Below, piece by piece: positions 1-6,800 of a DNA stretch of 25,917 nt; the first letter of the stretch is position 1, and each line of letters begins with the position of its first letter. The stretch covers positions 1-25,917 of IMG/VR virus record IMGVR_UViG_3300030328_001483. One strand, 5' to 3'. Position numbers and translations under genes: made by a program. The notes beneath the pieces are model-generated. The model did not search any database. It saw only the letters and a program-made list of their open reading frames with translations, and had not been told where the DNA came from. Origin of the DNA: a virus.

Positions 1-1
1 T

Positions 2-583
2 ATTCGAGGCGACTCACAAGAATACGACCTTCTAAAAAAATGGACAGAGACTTTACCTTTTTATGAAGAACCAAAATTTGTAACCACAGTAGAAATTGGT
101 GTGCGTGAAGGATTGGGTTCTAAAGTTATTATGTTAGCCATTAAAGAAAGATTAGGTGGTGCTAAAATACCTTATAAACATATAGGCATAGATCCTTATG
201 CTAATTTAAAGTATCAACATTATGATACTTCTCCAGAATATACTGCAGATTACACAGATGAAATGAAGCAACAGATGGTTAAAGATTTTGAAGACCATCC
301 TGAATTTATTTTTTATCATATGAAAGACACGGAATTTATGAATGAATTTGTAGAAACAGGATTTAAAGTTTACGATTTGGTGCACTTTGATGGACCACAT
401 ATGACAAAAGATGTTTTAAGAGAGGCTATCTGGTTTGCTGATAAATCAAGAGTTGGAACAAGATTTATATTTGATGATTATAAAAAATATAAAATGGATC
501 ACATAGCATTAGTATTGACTCATTTTGGATTTAAAACAAAAGAAGCAGGAGAAAATAAAATTTGTTTGCAGAGGGCAGAATAA
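2..583 (+). CDS. SAM-dependent methyltransferase, class I (5' end outside window)
   Basis: The frame is open from base 2, and 193 residues are visible. A GTG at 101 could serve as a start, but it falls inside the glycine-rich SAM-binding motif (VEIGVREGLGS, visible residues 30-40), so the true start lies upstream of the window. Other class I methyltransferase signs are the acidic end of the next strand (GIDPY) and a later HFDGPH segment followed by RFIFDDY. Methyltransferases of this type transfer a methyl group from S-adenosylmethionine to a sugar, lipid or small molecule; the acceptor cannot be read here. The gene overlaps the next one, an oxygenase, by 22 bases, so the two are probably translated together. 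Family assignment is fairly sure, substrate unknown. Confidence 0.72.
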   Translation: MRGDSQEYDLLKKWTETLPFYEEPKFVTTVEIGVREGLGSKVIMLAIKERLGGAKIPYKHIGIDPYANLKYQHYDTSPEYTADYTDEMKQQMVKDFEDHPEFIFYHMKDTEFMNEFVETGFKVYDLVHFDGPHMTKDVLREAIWFADKSRVGTRFIFDDYKKYKMDHIALVLTHFGFKTKEAGENKICLQRAE

Positions 584-1074
584 AAGTAATAGATAATTTT
601 TTGGAGAAAGAAGAAGCAGATTTGTTAGAAAAAGAATTCTTACATCCAAAATTTCCTTGGTATTATGCAGATAGAATGAGTGAAGATGACCATTTACAAG
701 AAAGACCAGACCACCAATTTCAATTTTGTCATAATTTTTACTTCGATTATAAACCTACATCTAGTTTTTTCCCTATTTTAAAATCTTTAATTGAAAAAAT
801 GAAAATTAAGTCTATAGTCAGGATAAAATCAAATTGTATACCAATGACTTTAGAAACTATAAAACATGCTTTTCATATAGATTATGATAACAATATTACT
901 GCAATTTATTATGTAAACACAAACAATGGGTACACTGAGTTTGAGACAGGGGATAAAGTACATAGTTTAAAAAATAGAATAGTCATTTTTGATTCTAATT
1001 TAAAACACAGAGGAACAACTTGTACCGATAAACACAACAGAATTAATATAAATTTAAATTATTATGGATCTTAA
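562..1074 (+). CDS. 2OG-Fe(II) oxygenase (A)
   Basis: A 170-aa protein with a double-stranded beta-helix signature: the iron-binding H105-x-D107 pair in AFHIDYDN, a distal His149 (LKHRG) and a 2-oxoglutarate-binding Arg160 in NRININ. The middle segment IYYVNTNNGYTEF is the strand following the HxD turn. Such enzymes couple 2-oxoglutarate and O2 to hydroxylation of a protein or small molecule. The start is a TTG, chosen because AGGAGA (547-552) lies 9 bases upstream and because N-terminal helical sequence starts right after it; the next in-frame ATG is about 38 codons in. It overlaps the methyltransferase by 22 bases and the following small gene by 11. Substrate unknown. Confidence 0.8.
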   Translation: MFAEGRIKVIDNFLEKEEADLLEKEFLHPKFPWYYADRMSEDDHLQERPDHQFQFCHNFYFDYKPTSSFFPILKSLIEKMKIKSIVRIKSNCIPMTLETIKHAFHIDYDNNITAIYYVNTNNGYTEFETGDKVHSLKNRIVIFDSNLKHRGTTCTDKHNRININLNYYGS

Positions 1075-1291
1075 TACAATATCACTTGTTCAAAGGACAA
1101 TCGCTAAACGACTCCAGCGTTATAAGGAAGCCGCTATATATAGTGTTGACACCATCGATCAACTACAATATGTTAGAGGTCAAATCAAATCATTAGAAGA
1201 TTTGCAACAGGAACTGAAAGACCTGCTGAACAAACAGGAGTTAGAAGATGACAATGTCCACGGTGAAACCGAAACGGGCTGGAAAACTTGA
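1064..1291 (+). CDS. Small coiled-coil hypothetical protein
   Basis: 75 aa, mostly charged and helical. Residues about 8-60 have coiled-coil-like heptads (RLQRYKEA, QIKSLEDLQQELKDLLNKQ). I do not recognise a family. It starts inside the end of the oxygenase gene without a clear Shine-Dalgarno sequence and overlaps the co-chaperonin gene by 44 bases, which points to translational coupling. Its place just before the co-chaperonin and scaffold genes suggests a head-assembly accessory role, but this is positional inference only. Confidence 0.6.
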   Translation: MDLNTISLVQRTIAKRLQRYKEAAIYSVDTIDQLQYVRGQIKSLEDLQQELKDLLNKQELEDDNVHGETETGWKT

Positions 1292-1694
1292 AGACTCGTA
1301 TAAAAGCGAAGAAGAAGTCAGAACAGTCCTAGATCCAAAAGCGATCGATGAAAAACTATTAGATAGATTACCTACACCAACAGGATACAGATTACTTGTA
1401 TTGCCTTATGCTGGTCCCCAAAAAACAAAGGGAGGTATAATTTTATCTGATACAACACAAGAAACAATACAGATGACTACAGTCTGTGGTCTAGTTCTTA
1501 AAATGGGTAATCTTTGTTACAGAGACAAAGATAAGTTTCCGTTAGGACCTTGGTGTAAGCTACACGATTGGATAATTTTCAGTAGGTACGCAGGTTCACG
1601 ATTCAAGATTGAAGGTGGTGAAGTTAGAGTGTTAAATGACGATGAAGTTATTTCAACAATCAAAAACCCACGTGAAATTTTGCACCATTTTTAA
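1248..1694 (+). CDS. GroES-like co-chaperonin (Cpn10 family)
   Basis: 148 aa, longer than the roughly 95-aa bacterial GroES because of an acidic N-terminal extension of about 40 residues and an insertion around residues 88-106. The Cpn10 core begins at GYRLLVLPY (46-54) and is followed by KGGIILSD (61-68), the counterpart of the GroES mobile loop whose hydrophobic tripeptide (here I64-I65-L66) docks on GroEL. The core ends with WIIFSRYAG and EVRVLNDDEVIS, the usual closing strands. Phage co-chaperonins such as T4 gp31 replace host GroES to fold the capsid protein, which fits its position just before scaffold and capsid genes. The start at 1248 has AGGAG 7 bases upstream (1236-1240); an ATG two codons later is the alternative. 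Confidence 0.85.
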   Translation: MTMSTVKPKRAGKLEDSYKSEEEVRTVLDPKAIDEKLLDRLPTPTGYRLLVLPYAGPQKTKGGIILSDTTQETIQMTTVCGLVLKMGNLCYRDKDKFPLGPWCKLHDWIIFSRYAGSRFKIEGGEVRVLNDDEVISTIKNPREILHHF

Positions 1695-1703
1695 GGAGGA
1701 TAT

Positions 1704-2720
1704 ATGGCTGAAGAAAATAAAATTCCAGAAGTGGAATTAGATACTGATGGCGTTAATGAAGAAAAAGTTAACGTTGATACAAAAGAACCAGATGAGTCTT
1801 TTGTACAAAAAGAAACTGTTGACCTTGGTTACACAGATGTAACTGGTGGAAAAACAGCAAAGGAGCTTTTACAGGAAACAAAAGAAACACCTGAAGAAAA
1901 ACCTGAACCAATAAAAAAATCGGAAGAACCGTTAGAGCAAAAGGTTGAGGAAGAAGATAAAGGTGAACTTGAAGATTATTCTGATAAAGTTCAAAAAAGG
2001 ATAAAAAAACTTACTTTTCAAATTCGTGAAGCAGAAAGAAGAGAAAAAGCTGCCATGGATTATGCAAAAGGATTACAAGATAAATTTAAATCGGTTTCTG
2101 ATAAATATGAAGAAACAGATACTAATTATCTTAAACAATATGATGCAAGAATAGATTCAGAAAGAGATAAAGCTAAAACTGAATTAAAAGGGGCATTAGA
2201 CGCTCAAGATGCTGATCAAATTATGGAAGCTCAAGATAAGCTTACAAAATTAGCAGTTGAGAAAGAAAAAGTTTCTATTTCTTTAGGAGAAAAAGAAACA
2301 AGAAAAAAAGATGCTGAATCGCAACCGCAAATCCCAAACACAGAAGGACAACCACCAGCTCCAATTAGTTACAAAGCTCAAAAATGGGCTGAAAATAATG
2401 ACTGGTTTGGAAGTGATAGGGTCCTTACAGGTGCTGCTATGAGTATTCATGAAGAACTTGTCCAGCAGGGAATTGACGGGGAAAGCGAGGAGTATTATAA
2501 TCAAATCAACAAACGTATGAAGGAGTATTTCCCTCAAAAGTTTGCACAATCTTCTGAAGAAGAAACACCAAAAGCTGCACCCGTCCAAAACGTAGCTTCG
2601 GTTAGCAGAAGATCAGGTGGACGCAAGTCTGTGAAACTCACTAAATCACAGGTAGTTATCGCTAAGAAATTAGGAGTGCCACTAGAGGAATACGCAAAAT
2701 ACGTGAAGGAAGGAGTATAA
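1704..2720 (+). CDS. Capsid scaffolding-like protein
   Basis: 338 aa and strongly charged. The acidic, Pro/Glu-rich residues 1-95 look disordered; residues about 95-205 form a long coiled coil rich in Lys, Glu and Ala; a linker with several prolines (207-220) leads to a conserved-looking folded segment (about 222-280, KAQKWAENNDWFGSDRV) and a basic C-terminal tail (302-338, SRRSGGRKSVKLTKSQ). Acidic N-terminus, coiled coil and basic helix-turn-helix-like C-terminus are the usual layout of podovirus scaffolding proteins, whose basic C-terminus binds the coat. Position two genes before the capsid gene supports this. An optimal AAGGAGG precedes the ATG. Confidence 0.72.
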   Translation: MAEENKIPEVELDTDGVNEEKVNVDTKEPDESFVQKETVDLGYTDVTGGKTAKELLQETKETPEEKPEPIKKSEEPLEQKVEEEDKGELEDYSDKVQKRIKKLTFQIREAERREKAAMDYAKGLQDKFKSVSDKYEETDTNYLKQYDARIDSERDKAKTELKGALDAQDADQIMEAQDKLTKLAVEKEKVSISLGEKETRKKDAESQPQIPNTEGQPPAPISYKAQKWAENNDWFGSDRVLTGAAMSIHEELVQQGIDGESEEYYNQINKRMKEYFPQKFAQSSEEETPKAAPVQNVASVSRRSGGRKSVKLTKSQVVIAKKLGVPLEEYAKYVKEGV

Positions 2721-2721
2721 C

Positions 2722-3189
2722 ATGGAAAAGATAAAAACTTCACGCGAGTCTAATTCTAGAAATAAAGAAGCTAGAAAAAAAGATTGGACTCCACCATCCA
2801 GTTTGGATGCGCCAGCTGCCCCGCAGGGATTCGCCCACAGGTGGATTAGAACTGCAGTCGCAGGTTTCGAGGACGTTGCAAACGTTTCTAAGAAACTTAG
2901 GGAAGGTTGGGAATTTGTTAAAGCCGAAACACTTTTAAGTGAAATAGGTGAACATGAATACCCAATTATTTCTGAAGGAAAACATGCTGGTCTCGTTGGA
3001 ATTGGTGGCCTTGTGTTGGCAAGGATACCTTTGGAGATTTTAAAACAACGCGCTGAGTATTTTAGAAAAATTACTCAAGACAGAACAGACGCGCTTGATA
3101 GAGATCTTATGAAGGAACAACACCCGGACATGCCGATCAATATTGATAGGCAGTCTAGAGTTACCTTTGGCGGTTCTCGTAAAAAGTAA
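2722..3189 (+). CDS. Conserved virion-module hypothetical protein
   Basis: 155 aa, starting one base after the scaffold stop codon, with GGAG in the scaffold 3' end as ribosome binding site. The basic N-terminus (residues 1-22) is followed by a helical core (FAHRWIRTAVAGFEDV, KKLREGWEFVKAE), a glycine-rich segment (GLVGIGGLVLARIP, about 91-104) and a C-terminal helix with RAEYFRKITQDR. I associate this pattern with proteins found beside scaffold genes in marine phages, but cannot name a function. Its place between scaffold and capsid suggests a head-assembly or minor head role. Confidence 0.6.
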   Translation: MEKIKTSRESNSRNKEARKKDWTPPSSLDAPAAPQGFAHRWIRTAVAGFEDVANVSKKLREGWEFVKAETLLSEIGEHEYPIISEGKHAGLVGIGGLVLARIPLEILKQRAEYFRKITQDRTDALDRDLMKEQHPDMPINIDRQSRVTFGGSRKK

Positions 3190-3249
3190 TATTTTTGCGA
3201 TACCTACAAGTAGCTTGGATTAAATAAATGTTAAAAGGAGAAAACAACT

Positions 3250-3822
3250 ATGGCTAACGTAAGTGAAAAGTTTGGTCTAAGACCATACAGAAAACTAGAC
3301 GGTACACCATTAGTAGGTGCTCAAAACAGATACACGATTGCTAGTGGCTATGCAACTGCAATATATCAAGGTGATTTAGTGGAACCACTAACATCTGGTA
3401 ATATTCAGAAACATGGTGCTAACACATCTGATGCTGTTGTGGGCGTTTTTAACGGATGTTTTTACACTGATCCAACTACACAAAAGCCGACTTACAAAAA
3501 CTACTACCCTGGAGGAGTAGCTGCGAGTGACATTACTGCATTCATAGTTGACGATCCAGACGCAGTATTTTTGGTAGACGCAGACGAGGCTTTTACTAGA
3601 GCAGATCTATTTAGAAACTACTCTGTTACTAACACTACTGGTGTTACACAAACAGGAATATCAAAAGCACAACTTGATGTATCAGTATCAGGAACGGCGA
3701 CTACTTTCGCAATTCAAGCGATCGACATTTCGCAAGACCCAGATAATGATGGTACAGGAGCTAATGCTAATGTTCTTGTTAGAATCAACAACCACTTCTA
3801 CAGAAGTGGCACAGGGCTATAA
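3250..3822 (+). CDS. Putative head decoration or minor capsid protein
   Basis: 190 aa, beta-rich, with few charged residues and many Thr, Gly, Asn and Asp. The N-terminus reads KFGLRPYRKLDGTPLVGAQ and a later stretch YYPGGVAASDITAFIVDDPD carries Asp-rich turns. It has its own strong ribosome binding site (AAAAGGAG at 3233-3240) after a 60-base gap, suggesting high expression. Lying immediately before the major capsid gene, it is probably a decoration or stabilising head protein, but no diagnostic motif was found, so the role is inferred from position and composition. Confidence 0.6.
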   Translation: MANVSEKFGLRPYRKLDGTPLVGAQNRYTIASGYATAIYQGDLVEPLTSGNIQKHGANTSDAVVGVFNGCFYTDPTTQKPTYKNYYPGGVAASDITAFIVDDPDAVFLVDADEAFTRADLFRNYSVTNTTGVTQTGISKAQLDVSVSGTATTFAIQAIDISQDPDNDGTGANANVLVRINNHFYRSGTGL

Positions 3823-3841
3823 TAAATAAAGGAGAATAACT

Positions 3842-4759
3842 ATGGCAATATCACGTTCGCAACTAGTTAAAGAACTAGAGCCAGGTTTGAATGCTTTATT
3901 CGGCCTGGAATATAGTAGATATGAAAATCAGCATGCTGAGATTTATACTACTGAAACATCTGACAGAGCTTTTGAAGAAGAAGTAATGTTAAGCGGTTTC
4001 GCTTCTGCACCTGTTAAACAAGAAGGTGCTGGAGTAGTGTTCGATCAAGCAAATGAGACTTTCACTGCTAGATACTCACACGAAACAATCGCTTTAGCAT
4101 TTGCTATTACTGAAGAAGCAATTGAAGACAACCTATACGATAGACTTGCTGCTAGATACACTAGAGCATTAGCAAGATCTATGGCAAATACGAAGCAAGT
4201 TAAAGCTGCTAATGTATTGAACAATGCGCAAGTTACTACTATTACAGGTGGTGATGGCGAATCTTTAATCGGAAACGCTCACCCACTTGCAACTGGTGGA
4301 ACTTTCTCAAACGTTCTTGCAACTGCTGCAGACCTTAACGAAACTTCGTTAGAGCAGTCGTTAATCGACATTGCTGGATTCGTAGATGAAAGAGGCTTAA
4401 AAATCGCTTCTCAAGGTAGAAAAATGATAATTCCAAAAGAATTACAATTTACTGCTGAGAGATTGATGAAGTCTCCTATGAGAGTCGGCACTGCAGACAA
4501 TGACATAAATGCTGTAAGAAGCATGGGAATGGTACCAGAAGGTTATTCAGTGAATAACTTCCTAACTGATACTGATTCTTACTTCTTAATGACTGATGTA
4601 CCTAATGGATTTAAATATTTCGTTAGATCACCAATCAAAACAGCAATGGAAGGTGACTTCGATACTGGTAACGTAAGATTTAAAGCTAGAGAAAGATACA
4701 GCTTTGGGTGGAGTGACCCGAGATGTGTTTTTGGTAATGGAAATTTACCAACTAGTTAA
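3842..4759 (+). CDS. Major capsid protein
   Basis: 305 aa, the usual size for a coat protein without a large delta domain. The N-terminal region (SRSQLVKELEPGLNALFGLEY) is followed by an acidic, helical stretch (EEVMLSGFASAPVKQEG), a spine-helix-like region (AITEEAIEDNLYDRLAARY, then RALARSMANTKQVKAANVL) and a C-terminal beta part ending FSFGW-like at YSFGWSDPRCVFGNG. This resembles HK97-fold coat proteins sometimes labelled Mu gpT-like in marine phages. It follows scaffold genes, has an excellent AAAGGAGAAT ribosome binding site (3828-3837), and ends just before a strong terminator, as expected for the most expressed head gene. Confidence 0.82.
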   Translation: MAISRSQLVKELEPGLNALFGLEYSRYENQHAEIYTTETSDRAFEEEVMLSGFASAPVKQEGAGVVFDQANETFTARYSHETIALAFAITEEAIEDNLYDRLAARYTRALARSMANTKQVKAANVLNNAQVTTITGGDGESLIGNAHPLATGGTFSNVLATAADLNETSLEQSLIDIAGFVDERGLKIASQGRKMIIPKELQFTAERLMKSPMRVGTADNDINAVRSMGMVPEGYSVNNFLTDTDSYFLMTDVPNGFKYFVRSPIKTAMEGDFDTGNVRFKARERYSFGWSDPRCVFGNGNLPTS

Positions 4760-4788
4760 TAAATACTAAGTAACAGTATTACTAATTA

Positions 4789-4823
4789 GGGGCGGTGCAT
4801 TAATTTGCACTGCCCCTTTTTTT
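4789..4823 (+). terminator. Intrinsic terminator after the capsid gene
   Basis: An 11-bp GC-rich stem (GGGGCGGTGCA at 4789-4799 with TGCACTGCCCC at 4806-4816, a single G-U pair) closes a 6-base loop and is followed directly by seven T residues (4817-4823). This is a textbook rho-independent terminator and marks the end of the head operon. Confidence 0.93.
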
Positions 4824-5354
4824 ATGTTAGTAAACCTTATGTTAATTCAGAAGTTTATTAATTCTAAAGTTAATAGAGATTACGTTTTTATTACTGGAAC
4901 TATTGAAATTAATATCCCCTATTTTATAGATAAAATAAATCGAGGTTGTAGTGAAAAAACTAATAAAAATTATCAAACACATATTAAAGGTGGTATGACA
5001 GATTGGGATTATTTTAATAATGATCCAGAATTAGGGCCCCCTCTTATGAAAATTTTAGATTGTATAGATAAACATATAGACCCTCCTGCTTATGAACTAC
5101 ATGAATGTTGGGGTTTTATAGAAAAATTTGGTGATAGAAGTACATTTCATGGTCATCCTCATTTTTTATCTGGAGTTATTTACTTAAGTAAGGGACAAGA
5201 TTTAGAATTTCCTGAAATAAAACAAACAATCAAAGCAGACGAAGGAGTATTTGGAATTTTTTCTTCTTTTTTAAAACATGGATGTTATAGAAATCATACA
5301 TCTATTCCTAAATATGGGTTATCTTTTAATCTTAGAGATACTTCAGGATATTAG
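4824..5354 (+). CDS. 2OG-Fe(II) oxygenase (B)
   Basis: 176 aa with a cluster H109-G-H111-P-H113 followed by LSGVIYL, then EGVFGIFSS with a distal His152 (LKHGC) and a closing YGLSFNL strand. The FHxHxxFLSGVIYL pattern belongs to the phage and marine putative 2OG-Fe(II) oxygenase group (PF13759/TIGR02466-like) in which HxH takes the place of HxD. The usual 2OG-binding Arg seems replaced by Lys163 (PKYGLSFNL), so activity is less certain than for its relatives. The ATG follows the terminator T-run with no ribosome binding site; another ATG lies at 4839. It stands alone between the terminator and a candidate promoter, as a moron gene would. Confidence 0.72.
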   Translation: MLVNLMLIQKFINSKVNRDYVFITGTIEINIPYFIDKINRGCSEKTNKNYQTHIKGGMTDWDYFNNDPELGPPLMKILDCIDKHIDPPAYELHECWGFIEKFGDRSTFHGHPHFLSGVIYLSKGQDLEFPEIKQTIKADEGVFGIFSSFLKHGCYRNHTSIPKYGLSFNLRDTSGY

Positions 5355-5360
5355 TAGGTA

Positions 5361-5389
5361 TTTACTCGGAGACTTTACTAAAGTATAAT
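5361..5389 (+). promoter_or_regulatory. Candidate sigma70-type promoter
   Basis: TTTACT (5361-5366), 17 bases, then a perfect TATAAT (5384-5389), in the only gap of more than 100 bases. It would start transcription near 5396 and serve the genes from 5482 onward after the upstream terminator. AT-rich DNA gives chance matches, so this rests mainly on spacing and context. Confidence 0.45.
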
Positions 5390-5430
5390 ATAAACACCTA
5401 GAATTAATTAATTATGTCGACTGGCTAGGC

Positions 5431-5452
5431 AGACGGTATAGAGACGGCATAG
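5431..5452 (+). repeat. Tandem 11-base repeat in leader
   Basis: AGACGGTATAG and AGACGGCATAG stand back to back between the candidate promoter and the gene at 5482, differing at one base. The sequence GTATAG of the first copy can also pair with CTATAC at 5461-5466, just before the ribosome binding site. Possible regulatory or leader structure; function unknown. Confidence 0.4.
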
Positions 5453-5481
5453 TAAAATGGCTATACACAAAGGAGAATATT

Positions 5482-6042
5482 ATGGCAAGAACAACGTTTA
5501 GTGGACCGGTAAGATCTTTAAGAGGATTCTTAGGAACAGGTCCAGAAATGGCACAATCAATAGGTGCAGGAACTACCGATGGTGGAACTGACATTGCAGG
5601 GATTGATAAATATCAAGGTAAAGTAATACAATTAGGTAACAATGTTACTGTATTTAACTTACCTTCAATTATTGCAACAGCAACTTCTGCAGTAGCAGGT
5701 GGAGATGATCCATCTTCTGCAAACAGAGTTGGAATGATGTATGAGTTTGTTATGACTGCAAGTTTAACATCAACAAATACTTTCACTTTGAATGCAGGAA
5801 CTGCTGCTGGAAGAGACACAGCGGATGTTTTTAAAGGTTGTGCATGGTACAACAATACAGCGACTGATCCAGGAGTTGTAACTGCTTTTAATGCAGGTGG
5901 TACTGACACTTTAACTTTAAGTGCAACTACTAAAGGTGGACTAGAAGGTGCTCACATAAGATGTAGAGCAATTGCTGGTTTAATTTGGTCAATTGATGCA
6001 TTCCTAATTGGGAATGGTACATTTGCTCAACCTTGGAGTTAA
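5482..6042 (+). CDS. Putative virion protein, beta-rich
   Basis: 186 aa, low in charge and rich in Gly, Thr, Ala and Ser. It opens MARTTFSGPVRSLRGF, a start I associate with marine phage structural proteins, and contains a strand-rich central part (KVIQLGNNVTVFNLPSI, TLTLSATTKGGLEGAHIRC, LIWSIDAFLIGNGTF). A strong AAAGGAGAAT ribosome binding site (5469-5478) follows an 85-base leader with its own candidate promoter, which indicates high expression. Probable head or tail surface protein; no specific function can be assigned. Confidence 0.6.
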   Translation: MARTTFSGPVRSLRGFLGTGPEMAQSIGAGTTDGGTDIAGIDKYQGKVIQLGNNVTVFNLPSIIATATSAVAGGDDPSSANRVGMMYEFVMTASLTSTNTFTLNAGTAAGRDTADVFKGCAWYNNTATDPGVVTAFNAGGTDTLTLSATTKGGLEGAHIRCRAIAGLIWSIDAFLIGNGTFAQPWS

Positions 6043-6057
6043 TAGTTAAATAAAATT

Positions 6058-6077
6058 GGTGCTCCTCCGGGAGCACC
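6058..6077 (+). promoter_or_regulatory. Stable UCCG-loop RNA hairpin between virion genes
   Basis: GGTGCTCC (6058-6065) and GGAGCACC (6070-6077) form a perfect 8-bp stem closed by the tetraloop TCCG on a C-G pair, an extra-stable UNCG-type loop. No T-run follows, so it is not a standard terminator. It lies 15 nt after the 5482 gene stop and shortly before the next ribosome binding site, so an mRNA-stabilising or partial-attenuation role is plausible. Confidence 0.6.
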
Positions 6078-6096
6078 TAATTAAAGGAGAATTTTT

Positions 6097-6399
6097 ATGG
6101 GCGGATCAAGTTTTACAAGTGACCAGTCGAGTGCACATGCTACTTCTACGGCACAAATGGTTGCTGTAGGCGGAACAGGCTTAACTAACAGATGTAGATT
6201 AACGTCTATTCAAGCAAAAGGTAACGGAAGTGGATCTATCATTTTTAAAAGTGGTGGAGCCTCTGGAACTACGATTGCAACTTATTTGTTTGGAACTGAA
6301 GGTTTAGACATGTACTTACCAGGTTCAGGAATTTTATTTAAAGATGGAATTCATGCAACTATTGCTGGTACTGCTGGCGTAACTATTACATATACTTAA
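6097..6399 (+). CDS. Small beta-rich putative virion protein
   Basis: 100 aa, made of Gly/Ser/Thr-rich alternating strands: an N-terminal SSAHATSTAQMVAVGGTG, then RCRLTSIQAKGNGSGSIIF and a C-terminal GILFKDGIHATIAGTAGVTITYT. The layout resembles the small protein at 22289-22630 (surface-exposed beta-sandwich type with an opening value statement, a central strand pair and a final threonine-rich strand), although clear homology between them is not visible. A strong AAAGGAGA ribosome binding site (6083-6090) supports the start. Likely minor structural protein; function unproven. Confidence 0.55.
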   Translation: MGGSSFTSDQSSAHATSTAQMVAVGGTGLTNRCRLTSIQAKGNGSGSIIFKSGGASGTTIATYLFGTEGLDMYLPGSGILFKDGIHATIAGTAGVTITYT

Positions 6400-6426
6400 T
6401 AGATAACAATTTAAACAAGGGGAAAT

Positions 6427-6660
6427 ATGGAATTGTGTTTAGAGTGTAATCATTTATGTCATTGTAAAGGTGTTGCCCCAAATCCAAATACAAATCAATG
6501 CATGGGAGATGACGGAAATTGCTTGTGCATAGTGTGTACGCATAATAAATCAAGAATGGAGGATAATATGGTTAAGAAAACAATAGGATGGGTGTGGAAA
6601 ATTATCTGTTGGCCTTTTCAATTAATCCATAAGTGGGTTAATAAGTGGATTAATGGCTAG
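6427..6660 (+). CDS. Cys-rich small protein with hydrophobic Trp-rich C-terminus
   Basis: 77 aa. Residues 4-37 hold eight cysteines (C4, C7, C11, C13, C25, C32, C34, C37) in CxxCxxxCxC and CxCxxC patterns with His9, His12 and His39 nearby, suggesting a small zinc- or cluster-binding fold. Residues 48-77 are a Trp-rich amphipathic or membrane segment. AGGGGA upstream of the ATG supports the start. An internal ATG at codon 48 has its own ribosome binding site, so two products are likely. It opens the membrane-protein block before the endolysin; whether it takes part in lysis is a guess. Confidence 0.55.
   Translation: MELCLECNHLCHCKGVAPNPNTNQCMGDDGNCLCIVCTHNKSRMEDNMVKKTIGWVWKIICWPFQLIHKWVNKWING
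6568..6660 (+). CDS. Nested 30-aa Trp-rich membrane-active peptide ORF (in-frame)
   Basis: An ATG inside the Cys-rich gene is preceded by GGAGG (6558-6562) at a 5-base spacing, the best ribosome binding site in this stretch. The 30-residue product has five Trp, basic residues at both ends and a hydrophobic middle (WVWKIICWPFQLI). That composition fits a membrane-inserting peptide such as a small holin or pinholin, given its position shortly before membrane proteins and an endolysin. Function is inference; the separate start is supported by sequence. Confidence 0.4.
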   Translation: MVKKTIGWVWKIICWPFQLIHKWVNKWING

Positions 6661-6680
6661 TAAGTAAATGAGGTGTTGTT

Positions 6681-6800
6681 ATGGACTACCGTTTTACAGC
6701 AATACTTATAATACTGCTATGTTTATTAGCTTTTTGCGTAAAACCAGTCCAACCCACCTCATTGAAACATAAGGTTAAAGAAAGTATAATTCTTCTATGA
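6681..6800 (+). CDS. 39-aa signal-peptide or lipoprotein-like ORF
   Basis: A 39-codon reading frame with GAGGTG (6670-6675) before its ATG. Residues about 6-19 are a hydrophobic segment (TAILIILLCLLAFC) ending in Cys19 and followed by KPVQPTS, resembling a short lipoprotein signal with a Pro-containing mature part, as in Rz1-type outer spanins; the residue before Cys is Phe, not the usual small one. Its TGA overlaps the ATG of the next gene in ATGA, which supports expression. Either an o-spanin-like lipoprotein or a small membrane protein. Confidence 0.5.
   Translation: MDYRFTAILIILLCLLAFCVKPVQPTSLKHKVKESIILL

Noticed and set aside
101-583. GTG at 101 as the start of the methyltransferase
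   Set aside because: The codon lies within the glycine-rich SAM motif and the frame stays open to the window edge.
2283-2588. Minus-strand ORF opposite the scaffold gene
   Set aside because: Phe/Leu/Ser-rich mirror of a Lys/Glu-rich coding strand; no start signals and no + to - switching elsewhere.
3196-3225. TTGCGA with ATTAAA-like element as capsid promoter
   Set aside because: Only a weak -10 match and unclear spacing; not better than background in this sequence.
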